A stretch of DNA of 64,000 nt from Haloarcula nitratireducens (GTDB lineage: Archaea; Halobacteriota; Halobacteria; Halobacteriales; Haloarculaceae). Position numbers and translations under genes: made by a program. Positions 1 through 9,275 of the stretch are shown here, one piece after another. Each line of letters opens with the position of its first letter. Within the stretch, counting starts at the first letter, position 1. The stretch is from assembly GCF_019599505.1 (NCBI RefSeq), contig NZ_RKLT01000008.1, positions 53,103 to 117,102 of the forward strand. Reading direction: 5' to 3'. Below the pieces are notes generated by a model. That model searched no databases, had not been told where the DNA came from, and was given only the letters and a program-made list of their open reading frames with translations.

Positions 1-15
1 GGTGACGCGGCGCTA

Positions 16-1284
16 CTACTCGGACTGGCCACCGAAGAATCGACTCAACATAGAGGGTGATTCTGAATCGTCATCGGTCTCTCTCGCAGTACCGGAGTCT
101 TCCTCGTGAGACTGCGCAGTCTCCCGGTCACGGGTTGCGAGTTCGTCGGTGAGCCGCTCGACCTTTGCTTCAAGAGTCTCGATCCGCTCCGTCTTCTGTT
201 CGAGTGTTGCCTCGAGTTCGTCGACGCGCTCGCTCAACAGTCGGTTTTTCTCCGCCAGATACGCACGACTCCGGTCTGCGTCGTCAGGAGTACCGCCAGC
301 AGTGACCCCGCCAGGTGCGTCGTGGGAATCTGCGGCGTCGTCGCCGGCGTCCGGGTCGTAGAACTCCGAAGTAGTCGCAATCGCTCGCTCGATGGTTTTC
401 TCCCCGTACGTCGACCCATCAGCGTAGTGGACCTCGTCCCACTTCTCCCGAAGCAATCCTGACTGGCGGAACAGGTGATCCATCTGCGTCTGGTCGCCGC
501 CAGTCCAGAACGCCAGCAAACAACACAGCGCCATGTCGGCCTCGGACTGACTGTCGTAGCCGACCGTATTCCCGTTCCAGAGCCGCTCGAACTTCTCGCC
601 GTTCGATGCGTTTCGCGCTTTCTCGAGGAGGTCCCCGTCTTCGAGGTCGACGTCAACGGCGGCTGCACCGGTCGTCGGTGACTCGTCGTCAGCGCCCTCA
701 TACTGCTTGGACTCGGGGGCCGTGTCACGCTCGGTGTCCTGAACGTACTCACGGTGAATCGCTGTGAGCGCGTCCTGCCGGCGTGCAACGCGAGTGGGTG
801 TCCGGCCGACGTGGTCGCCAGTAACGGTGAAAAAACGTGCCGTGTCGTACAGTTCGACGCTCCCGCGCCGATTCCGCCCGTCGGGAAGTTCGCCGGTGAT
901 CAGGACGTGATAGCCGGTACCGGACGGTGACACCTCCGTATAGGAGTCGAGTCGTGCGATGATGTCCAGCGCCACGTCGTCGACGTCGCCGGCTTCAGGA
1001 TCGCGGCAGTCGTCCAGATCCACGCCGACGATGGGATCGTCGTCAGTAAACACGAACCCGATGCCATCGGCGTGCTCTGTCTCGGTGTAGTCAAGTGCTG
1101 CTTCGAAACTCGCCCAGGTCTCCGACTCTGTTGATGACGCGAACCCCCCAGCCCCTGGCGTCACTGGGATCTTCGTCGGCTTGCCGTCCCGGTCCTCTTC
1201 CCGCCAGCACACCCACTGGTCGCGTTCGCGTAACGTCTCCGGAATCGCCTCCGGCTCGTTGACGATAGGGTCATTCATCCTCAC
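16..1284 (-). CDS. NrS-1-type primase/polymerase-like protein
   Basis: Likely archaeo-eukaryotic-type primase-polymerase of the kind carried by plasmids and viruses. Residues 20-180 hold the expected motifs: an acidic VGVDLDD metal site, SPSGTGYHV, and ELYDTARFFTVTGD. Residues about 225-310 match the helical domain found after the catalytic part in NrS-1-like proteins. The C-terminus (about 345-400) is a coiled coil rich in E, L and R, followed by a polar tail. There is no helicase domain. It is the last gene of the secretion operon seen here. The GTG start overlaps the TGA of the preceding small ORF and has GAGGTG four bases before it; an ATG two codons later is an alternative. The function is inferred from motifs only. 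Confidence 0.72.
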   Translation of the reverse strand: MRMNDPIVNEPEAIPETLRERDQWVCWREEDRDGKPTKIPVTPGAGGFASSTESETWASFEAALDYTETEHADGIGFVFTDDDPIVGVDLDDCRDPEAGDVDDVALDIIARLDSYTEVSPSGTGYHVLITGELPDGRNRRGSVELYDTARFFTVTGDHVGRTPTRVARRQDALTAIHREYVQDTERDTAPESKQYEGADDESPTTGAAAVDVDLEDGDLLEKARNASNGEKFERLWNGNTVGYDSQSEADMALCCLLAFWTGGDQTQMDHLFRQSGLLREKWDEVHYADGSTYGEKTIERAIATTSEFYDPDAGDDAADSHDAPGGVTAGGTPDDADRSRAYLAEKNRLLSERVDELEATLEQKTERIETLEAKVERLTDELATRDRETAQSHEEDSGTARETDDDSESPSMLSRFFGGQSE

Positions 1285-1649
1285 GTAGCACCTCGCATGG
1301 CTCTCACTGGCTCTGAGCCAGAACAGAACTCTCCCTGCTCTATGTCTCGATCCAATCCCTTGGTCCCAACGGGGACCCCCCGTTCTATACTAGTTGGTTT
1401 TTGCCGTAACAGATCATCCAACTCCCCGAAATTCTGGGCTTGAGACACCAGAGACGTGCATACGGCAAAATCTCTCCAGAATGCTTGTGTTACGGCATTT
1501 CGGTTGATTGCCGTAACACCTCGCCGTCTGTTGATTTCGGTTCTGTAGAGACGATATGCCTCGATATTCTCGTAACGCGAGAAGCATTCCCCGTTATGCA
1601 AACTTGAATTTCTATTTACGATATATTTGGCGCTGAGTATGGATTGCAT
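1281..1649 (-). CDS. uncertain small basic protein between the coupling ATPase and primase genes
   Basis: This is a 122-codon frame whose product I do not recognise. In favour of coding, its ATG sits 18 bases after the stop of the ATPase gene and is preceded by a perfect Shine-Dalgarno (GGAGGTGA, five bases away). Its TGA overlaps the GTG of the primase gene, which is the usual sign of translational coupling. Against coding, the product is basic and rich in R, N and S, unlike the acidic neighbours. The stretch is also AT-richer and contains an inverted-repeat cluster better suited to a control region. Either a small DNA-binding protein or a non-coding spacer is possible. Confidence 0.35.
   Translation of the reverse strand: MQSILSAKYIVNRNSSLHNGECFSRYENIEAYRLYRTEINRRRGVTAINRNAVTQAFWRDFAVCTSLVSQAQNFGELDDLLRQKPTSIERGVPVGTKGLDRDIEQGEFCSGSEPVRAMRGAT
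1402..1519. repeat. cluster of TGCCGTAAC sites, two of them a perfect inverted repeat
   Basis: TGCCGTAAC occurs at 1402-1410. Its partial reverse complement (TACGGCAAAA) is at 1461-1470. A perfect pair of 11-base arms, GTGTTACGGCA at 1487-1497 and TGCCGTAACAC at 1509-1519, is separated by 11 bases. This makes four related sites within 120 bases in a locally AT-rich stretch just before the primase-like gene. Clusters like this are typical of repressor operators or replication iterons. Which applies here cannot be decided from sequence alone. Confidence 0.6.
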
Positions 1650-1666
1650 TGTATTCACCTCCAACT

Positions 1667-4600
1667 CTATTCTGATTTGAGTGCAAGCCCCTCGTAGTAT
1701 CGAACAGAGTCGCCGTTCTCACTGTCTGTGTCCCGCTCGAACGTGACATAGTTCCCGAGGCGACGACCGAACCAGGGTTTGCTATCTGTATCAATCCCGT
1801 GAGCTTCAGCCCACTGTTCGTAGATTTCGTAGACCTCTCCGGCGGATACTCTGCTTTGCGGGTCTTCGACGAGGTGTGTCTCTGCGAATCGCTCAACAAC
1901 CGCCTCTGGATCATCAGCAATATCGTCAATCAATGGCTGAGGCGCCTGTTGGATATGGTCAGCCTGTTGTCCCGCCGTTTCTTCGCCCTCACTTGTGGTG
2001 ACGGTATCGAGTATGGTGTCCATTGAGTACGTACCGTCAGTATCGTACACGACCGGATTGCCTTCCTCAGGGAGAATGACGATAGCGTACGACGTGGGGC
2101 TATAATCGGGTGTCTGGAGTTCGGCTTCGGGGATGAATGGCTTCTTGACACGTACCCAGTCGTCCTCGAACGCCGATTTCGTCTCGTAGATGTGTTGCTC
2201 ACCGTGCTCGTATACGATGTACTCGTCGGCAGCGTGATCGTAGCTGTAGATGGCCGGAACACGATCTTTCGAGAGTTTTCCAAGCGATGGGAGGCGGATG
2301 TGTTCCGTCCCGCTGGTATCATGAAGGACGATCTCGTCGCCATCACGCTGCCAGATGTTCTGGGTCCCGTTCTCGTCGTCGGTCGCCGGTCGCACGGCCG
2401 TCACTCCACCTTCTTCGGTCGCTCCGCCGTTGAACGTGAGATTCGAGTCAGTCGTGTAGAACCGTGTCTCACCATTCTGGAGGGTACGGACGGGTGGCGT
2501 GAGAATGCCGTCGACACGCTCGGCCCACTCAGTTTCGTCGTTTCCTGGGCGAACGACAAACAGCGGGATATCCCCTGCTTCTTGGGCCTTCCGGAGGTTC
2601 GTGAGCACCTTTGCGGGATTCTCGGGCGTCGTCGTCTCGACCTCGATGGCGAAGCGGTCGTCAACGTCGGGGTGACTCGCCCTCGCGTCAGGTTTCTCGC
2701 TGCCATCCTGTGCGAGGATCGAGACGGTGAAGCCGAGTGCGGTGAGCTCTTCTTCGATCTGGAGAAGTGCTGCGTCGTGGGCACTCCCACCAGCGGCCTG
2801 CACGCTACCAGTCTCGGGTGTCGAGACATCCTCTCCGGCTTCAGTGAGCCGGATGCGGAGCTCGTCAGCGTCGATATCGACGGTCGTATCGAGGTATCGT
2901 GATCGTTCTCGGATGTCCGCGAGTGCATCATACGATGGCGGCTCGACGTCGTCAAAGAGTCGTCTGAGTTCGTCGTCAACTGCTTCAACGGCCACCCAGC
3001 CGTTCTCCTCGCGGCAGCCCTCTCGAAGCTGCAGACTCCGAACCACCTTCGCAATCGCGACGTCCAGGTCGTCACTCCCGATATCGAGGACCTCGTGTAC
3101 GTCGGTCGGTGTTCTCGTTGTTGAGGCGTCTGTTGCAGCCGGCACGCCGTGTTCGTCGCTGATGTCCTCGTGCATCGAGGAGAGCGTCTCAGTGAACTGC
3201 TCCTCTTCACGCTCAGTGAGCGGGGATTCACTCTCGGGGTGGCCCGGTGGAATCGGGAGTGGTTCGAGACTGAACGGGTACGGCCCCGTTTCACCGAACG
3301 TCGGGCTTGGCAGGCTGGCGATCCACTCTCCGCGCGGCAACGAACGAATTCGATTGGCGAAATCTGCAGGGTCCATCTCTTCGTGGGCCATCGCTCGCGC
3401 CAGTTCTCGGTCGACGTTGATTTTCCCGATGAGCGAACTGCCGATGTTGTTCAGGGCGTTCAGGTAGATTTTCCGCCCGCCTTCGGTCTCCATCTGTTCG
3501 GGGAACTGCATCGACAGGCCAACAGAGAGCCGGAATCCCCGGCCTTTCTCGAGGAGATCGTTCATGATGTCGGAGACCACGACCGACGCTGCCTCGTCGA
3601 CGAGCAAGTTCACGACGTAGTCGTCCGGGTGCTGGGAGAGCGCCTGTTTGCGATCTTTGAGGGCTGCATCGAGATTGGTCAGGATCACACCGGTCATTAT
3701 CCGGGCAGCGTCGTCGCGGAGGTCGCCGAGGTCGAAGAGGATGACCGTATCCTCGTCGAGAACATCCCGAAAGTCGAACTGGTTCTCGGTATTATTGAAA
3801 ATCTGCCGCAGGTGCGTATCCTGTGAAATGTACGCAAGCCGGTTTCCGACACCGCCCATCACGTTCGCGAAGGTGTTCGGATCTAACTGGAGCTGCCGTC
3901 GAATCGTCCGCGTGACTTCCTCGTCGCTCGACCGTGGAGCGTCGCCGATGTTTTCGTTCGGTGGCCCGGCCTCCCAGAGCTGGTCGACGACGTGTTCGAG
4001 CTGTCGGTGGGCGAAGTAGTCCGTCGACGCTCGGTATAGCCCGTTCTCACGGCCGTATTCTTCGTCGAACAGTGCCTTGATGAGTGTCTTGATGAGAGTA
4101 GGGGCCACAGTCGCCCGCTCGTAGCGGTCGGTTCCTATCACGAGCTTCAAAATCTCTTCGTAGTGGTCGGCCTTCCGTTGGACGGCGTCTTCGCGGCGCC
4201 GTCCGCTCTCCATCGACGGTTCGAGATCGAAAAACGAGAACCCTGGGAGGACGTCCGGGATCGGGAAGTGGACGACGTTCTCTTCGAGGTCGGTCATTCC
4301 GAACCGACGCGCGTGAGCCCGCATGTAATTCTGGGCCATATCGTCGTTCTTCGGGATGATGAGGATCGTCGGCCCCTCGGTGTTGTCGTACAACGACAGC
4401 ATATCGTTGATCAGGGCTTTCGACTTCCCAGAGCCGGTTGTTCCGAACCGGCCGTAATGTGTGGGCAGCAGTCGGGGCGGAATCTGTGTCGGCTCGTCTT
4501 CGGCCTCGCCGGTGTCGTCGAGGGCATACCCGATTGCCATCCCGTCGCGGAATTCACTCATGAGGTCCTGGTGGGGGCGTGGCAATGGATTCCGACTCTG

Positions 4601-5959
4601 CTGTTCCGCACGCGTCCCACGTGCCCCCTCGACAGTCAGCTGTTCCGAGGAGGGCACGAGTACGAAATTCGCGAGCTCTCGGCCACTCAGCACGAACTCC
4701 GGTCGGGTCTTCCCACGTCCGGTTGTGATCTCACGATCTAAGAGCCGCTGCAGCGCCGCTCGTGCATTCCGTTCTTTCGTGGCTGCCCGGAAGCCGCTGT
4801 CGCGTATCCGTTCGGCCTCCACCTCGTAATACGGCCCGTCGAGTGGATCGAAAACTGGCGCGAGTGACTGCAGGTGCTTGTCGAGCGCTTCACGCTCGCC
4901 GTCACTGGATGGAACGCTGAGTGCTCGAATATTCGCGGTGAACGAGCGCTTTGGGTTTTTGGCCTCGATGGCCCCGACGCGTTTTGCTTGTGGGCCACTC
5001 AACTCCTCCCGGCTTCGGTGGTCAGATTCGTCGTCAAACTGGAAGAGTGACCCGAAAACTCGCTGAGCCCAGGTATCCCGGCCATCGATGATGTCTTCCT
5101 TGCGAAGTTCGGCATCGCCCTGCCAGCTATCTCGCTGCTGGAAGACGACCTGGAACGCGATTGGCGCACTCGCCTCCGTCAAGTCATCGACGAGTGATGC
5201 GAGCGCACCGCCAGGCTGGTCGACAGCGTCGGGGCTATCGTCGACGTCGTCGGCAGTGAATGGCGAGAGTGAGGTCATCCAGTCCTGCTTTCGGGTCGCC
5301 GAGCCCTGCCACCGCACGCCGAGTGGGGAGACGGTATCGGTCGCTGGCCGGGCGAGTATCGTTCCCTCTGACGTCATCGTTGGTTTCGCTAGCGCCGTGA
5401 GTGGCTCATCCTCGAGAATCGCATCTGGTGGAGCGAGTTCGAGGGCAGTATCCCCAGCTTCGATGACGTGGTCGGCAGACAGGTCGGTGACCGTCCCTCC
5501 ATCTGCAGCTGATTCAGCTTCCGTTAGTTCCGCTTGACTGTCGTCATCAGTCTCGAGCTCGTAGTGCTCGTCAGGGCCGAACTCGTACGTGAGCTCGCCC
5601 GACTCATAGTGCTCGACGAATGTCTCGCGGTCGAATTCGACAGGCTGTACGAGTCGGGATGCGACGTCGACCTCGGTACGCTCGATGTCGAACGTCTCGG
5701 GATAGATCGACCGGAGCCGTTTCTCCAGGGTATCCAGATGGTCGTCGGCACCGTAGTAGAATTCGACGGGGTCATCTTTCCCCTCGCTCAGCGCGAGGAA
5801 TTCGAAGCGTAGCGGTGTGTCGCTATGTAGCGGATTGAGTTTGTCAGCTAGCCCTGTCGAGTCCGTTGAGGTCAGTTTGTGGAGGCTCTCCAGTGCCTGC
5901 GGCAGACGCTCCGGATTGAGTCGTTCGGAGGTTGGCGTCACGCGAAGGTACTCACGCAT
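1667..5959 (-). CDS. VirD4/HerA-like conjugation ATPase with C-terminal PD-(D/E)XK-like domain
   Basis: A 1430-residue cytoplasmic ATPase that probably acts as the coupling protein feeding DNA to the secretion channel. A long acidic N-terminal region precedes a P-loop (GTTGSGKS, about residue 505) and a Walker B (LLVDEA, about 785) with the RecA-type fold expected of TraD/VirD4/HerA. Residues about 1065-1140 carry an acidic residue followed by FAIEVETTT, resembling the D...ExE core of restriction-endonuclease-like folds. A further variable C-terminal part follows. The ATG at 5959 was chosen because it overlaps the stop of the VirB4 gene by eight bases and has GGAGGTGA five bases upstream; an in-frame start at 6046 would overlap far more. 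The nuclease call is the least certain part. Confidence 0.82.
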   Translation of the reverse strand: MREYLRVTPTSERLNPERLPQALESLHKLTSTDSTGLADKLNPLHSDTPLRFEFLALSEGKDDPVEFYYGADDHLDTLEKRLRSIYPETFDIERTEVDVASRLVQPVEFDRETFVEHYESGELTYEFGPDEHYELETDDDSQAELTEAESAADGGTVTDLSADHVIEAGDTALELAPPDAILEDEPLTALAKPTMTSEGTILARPATDTVSPLGVRWQGSATRKQDWMTSLSPFTADDVDDSPDAVDQPGGALASLVDDLTEASAPIAFQVVFQQRDSWQGDAELRKEDIIDGRDTWAQRVFGSLFQFDDESDHRSREELSGPQAKRVGAIEAKNPKRSFTANIRALSVPSSDGEREALDKHLQSLAPVFDPLDGPYYEVEAERIRDSGFRAATKERNARAALQRLLDREITTGRGKTRPEFVLSGRELANFVLVPSSEQLTVEGARGTRAEQQSRNPLPRPHQDLMSEFRDGMAIGYALDDTGEAEDEPTQIPPRLLPTHYGRFGTTGSGKSKALINDMLSLYDNTEGPTILIIPKNDDMAQNYMRAHARRFGMTDLEENVVHFPIPDVLPGFSFFDLEPSMESGRRREDAVQRKADHYEEILKLVIGTDRYERATVAPTLIKTLIKALFDEEYGRENGLYRASTDYFAHRQLEHVVDQLWEAGPPNENIGDAPRSSDEEVTRTIRRQLQLDPNTFANVMGGVGNRLAYISQDTHLRQIFNNTENQFDFRDVLDEDTVILFDLGDLRDDAARIMTGVILTNLDAALKDRKQALSQHPDDYVVNLLVDEAASVVVSDIMNDLLEKGRGFRLSVGLSMQFPEQMETEGGRKIYLNALNNIGSSLIGKINVDRELARAMAHEEMDPADFANRIRSLPRGEWIASLPSPTFGETGPYPFSLEPLPIPPGHPESESPLTEREEEQFTETLSSMHEDISDEHGVPAATDASTTRTPTDVHEVLDIGSDDLDVAIAKVVRSLQLREGCREENGWVAVEAVDDELRRLFDDVEPPSYDALADIRERSRYLDTTVDIDADELRIRLTEAGEDVSTPETGSVQAAGGSAHDAALLQIEEELTALGFTVSILAQDGSEKPDARASHPDVDDRFAIEVETTTPENPAKVLTNLRKAQEAGDIPLFVVRPGNDETEWAERVDGILTPPVRTLQNGETRFYTTDSNLTFNGGATEEGGVTAVRPATDDENGTQNIWQRDGDEIVLHDTSGTEHIRLPSLGKLSKDRVPAIYSYDHAADEYIVYEHGEQHIYETKSAFEDDWVRVKKPFIPEAELQTPDYSPTSYAIVILPEEGNPVVYDTDGTYSMDTILDTVTTSEGEETAGQQADHIQQAPQPLIDDIADDPEAVVERFAETHLVEDPQSRVSAGEVYEIYEQWAEAHGIDTDSKPWFGRRLGNYVTFERDTDSENGDSVRYYEGLALKSE

Positions 5960-8159
5960 CGTCGTCACCTCCCGTTTCACCGCCATCAGTCTCTGTTGGC
6001 GTCCGCTCAGGTGTGTGGTGTCCGTTGTCGGTCGCTCGGCTTTCAATATCGTCTTGGAACGCCTGTACGTCCGCGTCTACAGCATTCTCGCCAGTTCCGG
6101 GGAGTGAGTCTCGCCGTTGCTCGGTTGGCTCGAAGTCGATGACCTGCTTCTCCTTGGGCATCGCTTTGACCTGGATGCCGCGCCACTCGCCGTCGACGCC
6201 CACGAGTGCCTCGGAGAAGCCGGCGTCCTCGTTGCCGGGTACGGCGTCTTGGACGAACCGCATCTGTGCGTAGTTCAGGCCGAACTCGTCGGCCCACTCC
6301 TTGTCCATCCCGTCGAGGCGGTGGAACTGCTTGACCGCACACTGGTCGAGAATTGCCTCGCTCTCGGCGTGCTCGAAGAACTCGTCGACGGTCTGGGTGA
6401 CCAGCCGGATCGAGAGGTCGTGGTGGCGGTGATGCCGGAACACCGTTTCGAGGAACGCCAGGCTCGCGGCGTCCTGCATGATGTAGCGCGCCTCGTCGAT
6501 GTAGAACACGACTTCTTTGTCCGAGACCTTCGCCCGCTCGTACACCAGCGAGATCAGCAACTGCATCGTCAGTGCTGTGCTGCTGTCAACGCTACCCTCC
6601 TGCTGAGCGAGGTCGAGGTAGATGACCTTCTCGTCCCGAATGTCGAAGTCGGACTCCTGGCCGAGATTCGCGTGGCGACCGTCGTCTTCGAAGGGGCGGA
6701 GCTGATCGAGCAGCCACGTCGCGTCCTCTTTGATCTTCCCTGCCTCTTCGTCGGATCGAACGACGAACTCCTCAGGGTCGTCGACCATGTCCTCGAAGAC
6801 GTCCATCATATCGCGGATGGTCGGACTCGGATTGCTGTGCGTAGAGATGTCGTCGGTGATACCCTTCCGCTGGTAGGCACGTTTGAGGGCGAGTTCGAGC
6901 GTGGTGCGCCGATCTCCCAGTGAGATGCCCCGGAGGGCGAAGAAGTTCGTGAGGAAGCTCATCGCGTCGTCGAGCTTCTCGTTGAACGGGCTCGCGTCCT
7001 CGCCCATCGCCCGCTGGACGTGCTCGGGCGTCTCTCGAATTTCCAGCGGATTCAGCCCGAGCGTCCCACCGACGGTGATTCGCTTGGCGTCGAGCGCCTC
7101 TGAGACCCCCGCCCAGTTGTTCAACGGCTCGAGGATGATGCCGATACGGTCCTTGCTCTGCTCGATGGAGCGGATGAAGTTCTGCTTGGAGCTGAACGAC
7201 TTCCCCGAACCCGTGTCGCCGACGGTGAACATCGCGTACCCGTTATCTCGGGCGAACGGGTCGATGACCACGGGGCTCTGGTTGTCCTTGTGAATCCCGA
7301 ACTCGACGCCGCCCTCCTCGAGGATCGTCGCGTTGTGCGGCGAGGAGAGTAACGCACCGACGGCGCCACCGAGCGCAATCGATGTCCGGCCGAACTCGTT
7401 GTCGCCGATGGGCGCGGCGGACTGAAGGGCGAGGTCCTGCCGACAGATTGCGGTCTTCGGCGTGAGGTTCGCCGGGTCGTCGCGAAGCGCACTCTTGACC
7501 TTCTGGACAGCGTCTCTGAGGTCGTCTTTCTCGTCGGCCCGGACCGTGATGAACATCCCCTGGTCGAAGACGTTCGCGCCGTTCTCGACGGCCTTGTACG
7601 TCGCTGCGGCCTCGTTGGCGCGCTCTTGGAGATAGGCGCTCCGGATACTCTGTTCGAGGTCAGCATCGACCTGGAGGTCGTCCGCGATGTCTTGCAGTTC
7701 GTTCCGGGCCCGCTCCTGATTTTTCGGCGTGATGTGGGCCGTCAGATCGAACTGGACGTCGGTCATCTCGAAGAGGTCGCTCAGATACCCGTCGTTGGGA
7801 TAGTCGGCATAGTTAGCGATATACAGCGTCGTCGTCCACTGCTCGCCGACCCGTGCGGCGCGCGTTTCCCACTCGACAGCTCCGGGCGCGGTGACGGTCT
7901 TGTGCGACTCGGAGATGTCGTCGAGGAGCTTGCGTTCGGCCTCGCCTTCTTCGAGTGTCTCCTCGTCGAGGACATCGGTAAAGTCCACGTCTGGTTCATC
8001 ATCCGCAGTGAAGCGGTCCCAGAGGTACTTACTGCCGACGCCAAGGCCGAGACCCACCACAAGGGCAAGTACTGCACCCTCTGCTGGTGTCAGGTTCTGG
8101 AACCACTCGGCGACGGGGCCAAGCGCGTCACCACTTGCCTGGAGGATCACGTTACGCAT
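5952..8159 (-). CDS. virB4: VirB4-family ATPase
   Basis: A 735-residue ATPase expected to power assembly of a type IV secretion channel at the membrane. A single hydrophobic helix lies near residues 15-35. The P-loop GDTGSGKSFSS is at about residue 315, and a Walker B (VVFYIDEA) is at about 551, followed by the arginine/glutamine-rich sensor region typical of TraC/VirB4. The middle stretch with GGTLGLNPLEI is characteristic of the family. The ATG at 8159 overlaps the stop of the upstream gene by eight bases and is preceded by GGGAGG; a longer in-frame start at 8213 is unlikely. It lies in the same operon as the PrgI-like, VirB6-like and VirD4-like genes. Confidence 0.9.
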   Translation of the reverse strand: MRNVILQASGDALGPVAEWFQNLTPAEGAVLALVVGLGLGVGSKYLWDRFTADDEPDVDFTDVLDEETLEEGEAERKLLDDISESHKTVTAPGAVEWETRAARVGEQWTTTLYIANYADYPNDGYLSDLFEMTDVQFDLTAHITPKNQERARNELQDIADDLQVDADLEQSIRSAYLQERANEAAATYKAVENGANVFDQGMFITVRADEKDDLRDAVQKVKSALRDDPANLTPKTAICRQDLALQSAAPIGDNEFGRTSIALGGAVGALLSSPHNATILEEGGVEFGIHKDNQSPVVIDPFARDNGYAMFTVGDTGSGKSFSSKQNFIRSIEQSKDRIGIILEPLNNWAGVSEALDAKRITVGGTLGLNPLEIRETPEHVQRAMGEDASPFNEKLDDAMSFLTNFFALRGISLGDRRTTLELALKRAYQRKGITDDISTHSNPSPTIRDMMDVFEDMVDDPEEFVVRSDEEAGKIKEDATWLLDQLRPFEDDGRHANLGQESDFDIRDEKVIYLDLAQQEGSVDSSTALTMQLLISLVYERAKVSDKEVVFYIDEARYIMQDAASLAFLETVFRHHRHHDLSIRLVTQTVDEFFEHAESEAILDQCAVKQFHRLDGMDKEWADEFGLNYAQMRFVQDAVPGNEDAGFSEALVGVDGEWRGIQVKAMPKEKQVIDFEPTEQRRDSLPGTGENAVDADVQAFQDDIESRATDNGHHTPERTPTETDGGETGGDDDA

Positions 8160-9273
8160 CGTGTGGGTCCTCCCGGCGTGAGTGGCCGATGATCGATTGG
8201 TCGCGAACGGCACGTTCTGCCTCGTCGTAGTCGTGTTCGCGGCCGTTCCAAAAGTCCATATTCAGAACGAACAGCTCGACCGTGCTGAGTCGACGTGCGG
8301 ACCACCCCGACGCCTGCTGGATGAACTCGGATCGCACGTCGTTGACGCGACTGTCGAGCTTCTCGAACATCTGCGCACGACGTTCGACGTCGGTAAGGTC
8401 CTCGCGGCGGGTGACGAACGGGTTGAACAGGAAGCCGATGACCGGGAACTGGGTCAGCTTCTCGGCGGGGGTGCCCTCGTCGCGGAAGCGGTCGTAGACC
8501 TCTATCGGGCTAACTTCAACGCCGATGTAGTACCGGACCTGCTGGATGCCCCGGTCACGCATCTCCTTCGGCCGTGTCTCCCGGTACTCTTCGAGGAGTT
8601 CCCGGAAAATCGGGTTCTCCGTGACGTCTTCGTCAGTGAGTCGATCCTCGATGGTCTCGGTGATCTGCTCGACCGGGAAGGAACGGGTTGTGGCGTGGAG
8701 TTTGAGCTTCGAGTCCAGCTCTTTGTTGGCGAACTCTTCGCCAGCGTCCTGGAGCTGCGCCCAGTCGTCGGACATCGCGAAGTCCATGTTGGCCGGATCG
8801 ATCTCGATGAACGCCTCCATCGCGCCGTCTTCACGCTGGATGGCACCAGCGCCCGGCCACGCCCGCTTGATGTTCGTGAGGTCCTGTGTCCGCTCGTCCG
8901 GCTTGAACGGCGTGTAGTTCGCGAGTCCGCCTTCGTTCCGCTCTGTCTCGTTGGTACTCGTGTCGGCGTCGGCGGGCGCACTGAACGTGATCTGAGGTCG
9001 CTTGAGGTACCGATAGACGTCTTTGGTCCACGTCCAGGCGTTCAGGTGGGTTGGTGAGACGTAGATGACGGCGACGCCAAAGCTAAGCCCGCCAGCGACG
9101 AACGGGAGGGCAAGCGACTCGATCCCGGTGAGCCCCGCGATAAACAGCCCAATAATGGGGAAGGCGATGAGCATGCCAACGTCTCCTTCCTCGATATTGA
9201 GATACGGGATGCGACTCTCCTCGCCGAACTGATCCATGATGCGCCGTGCGGCCGCGTCTTGATCTGCTGACAT
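8152..9273 (-). CDS. PrgI/VirB3-like membrane protein with cytoplasmic extension
   Basis: A 373-residue protein with two hydrophobic helices at about 30-75 and then a long acidic soluble region. The topology and its position directly before VirB4 match the PrgI/VirB3 component, which anchors VirB4 to the membrane. The soluble part (about 130-360) resembles the N-terminal domain that sits before the ATPase core in larger VirB4 proteins. The start is two bases after the stop of the VirB6-like gene, and the end overlaps virB4 by eight bases. The assignment rests on topology and gene order rather than on strong motifs. Confidence 0.68.
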   Translation of the reverse strand: MSADQDAAARRIMDQFGEESRIPYLNIEEGDVGMLIAFPIIGLFIAGLTGIESLALPFVAGGLSFGVAVIYVSPTHLNAWTWTKDVYRYLKRPQITFSAPADADTSTNETERNEGGLANYTPFKPDERTQDLTNIKRAWPGAGAIQREDGAMEAFIEIDPANMDFAMSDDWAQLQDAGEEFANKELDSKLKLHATTRSFPVEQITETIEDRLTDEDVTENPIFRELLEEYRETRPKEMRDRGIQQVRYYIGVEVSPIEVYDRFRDEGTPAEKLTQFPVIGFLFNPFVTRREDLTDVERRAQMFEKLDSRVNDVRSEFIQQASGWSARRLSTVELFVLNMDFWNGREHDYDEAERAVRDQSIIGHSRREDPHDA

Positions 9274-9275
9274 TG

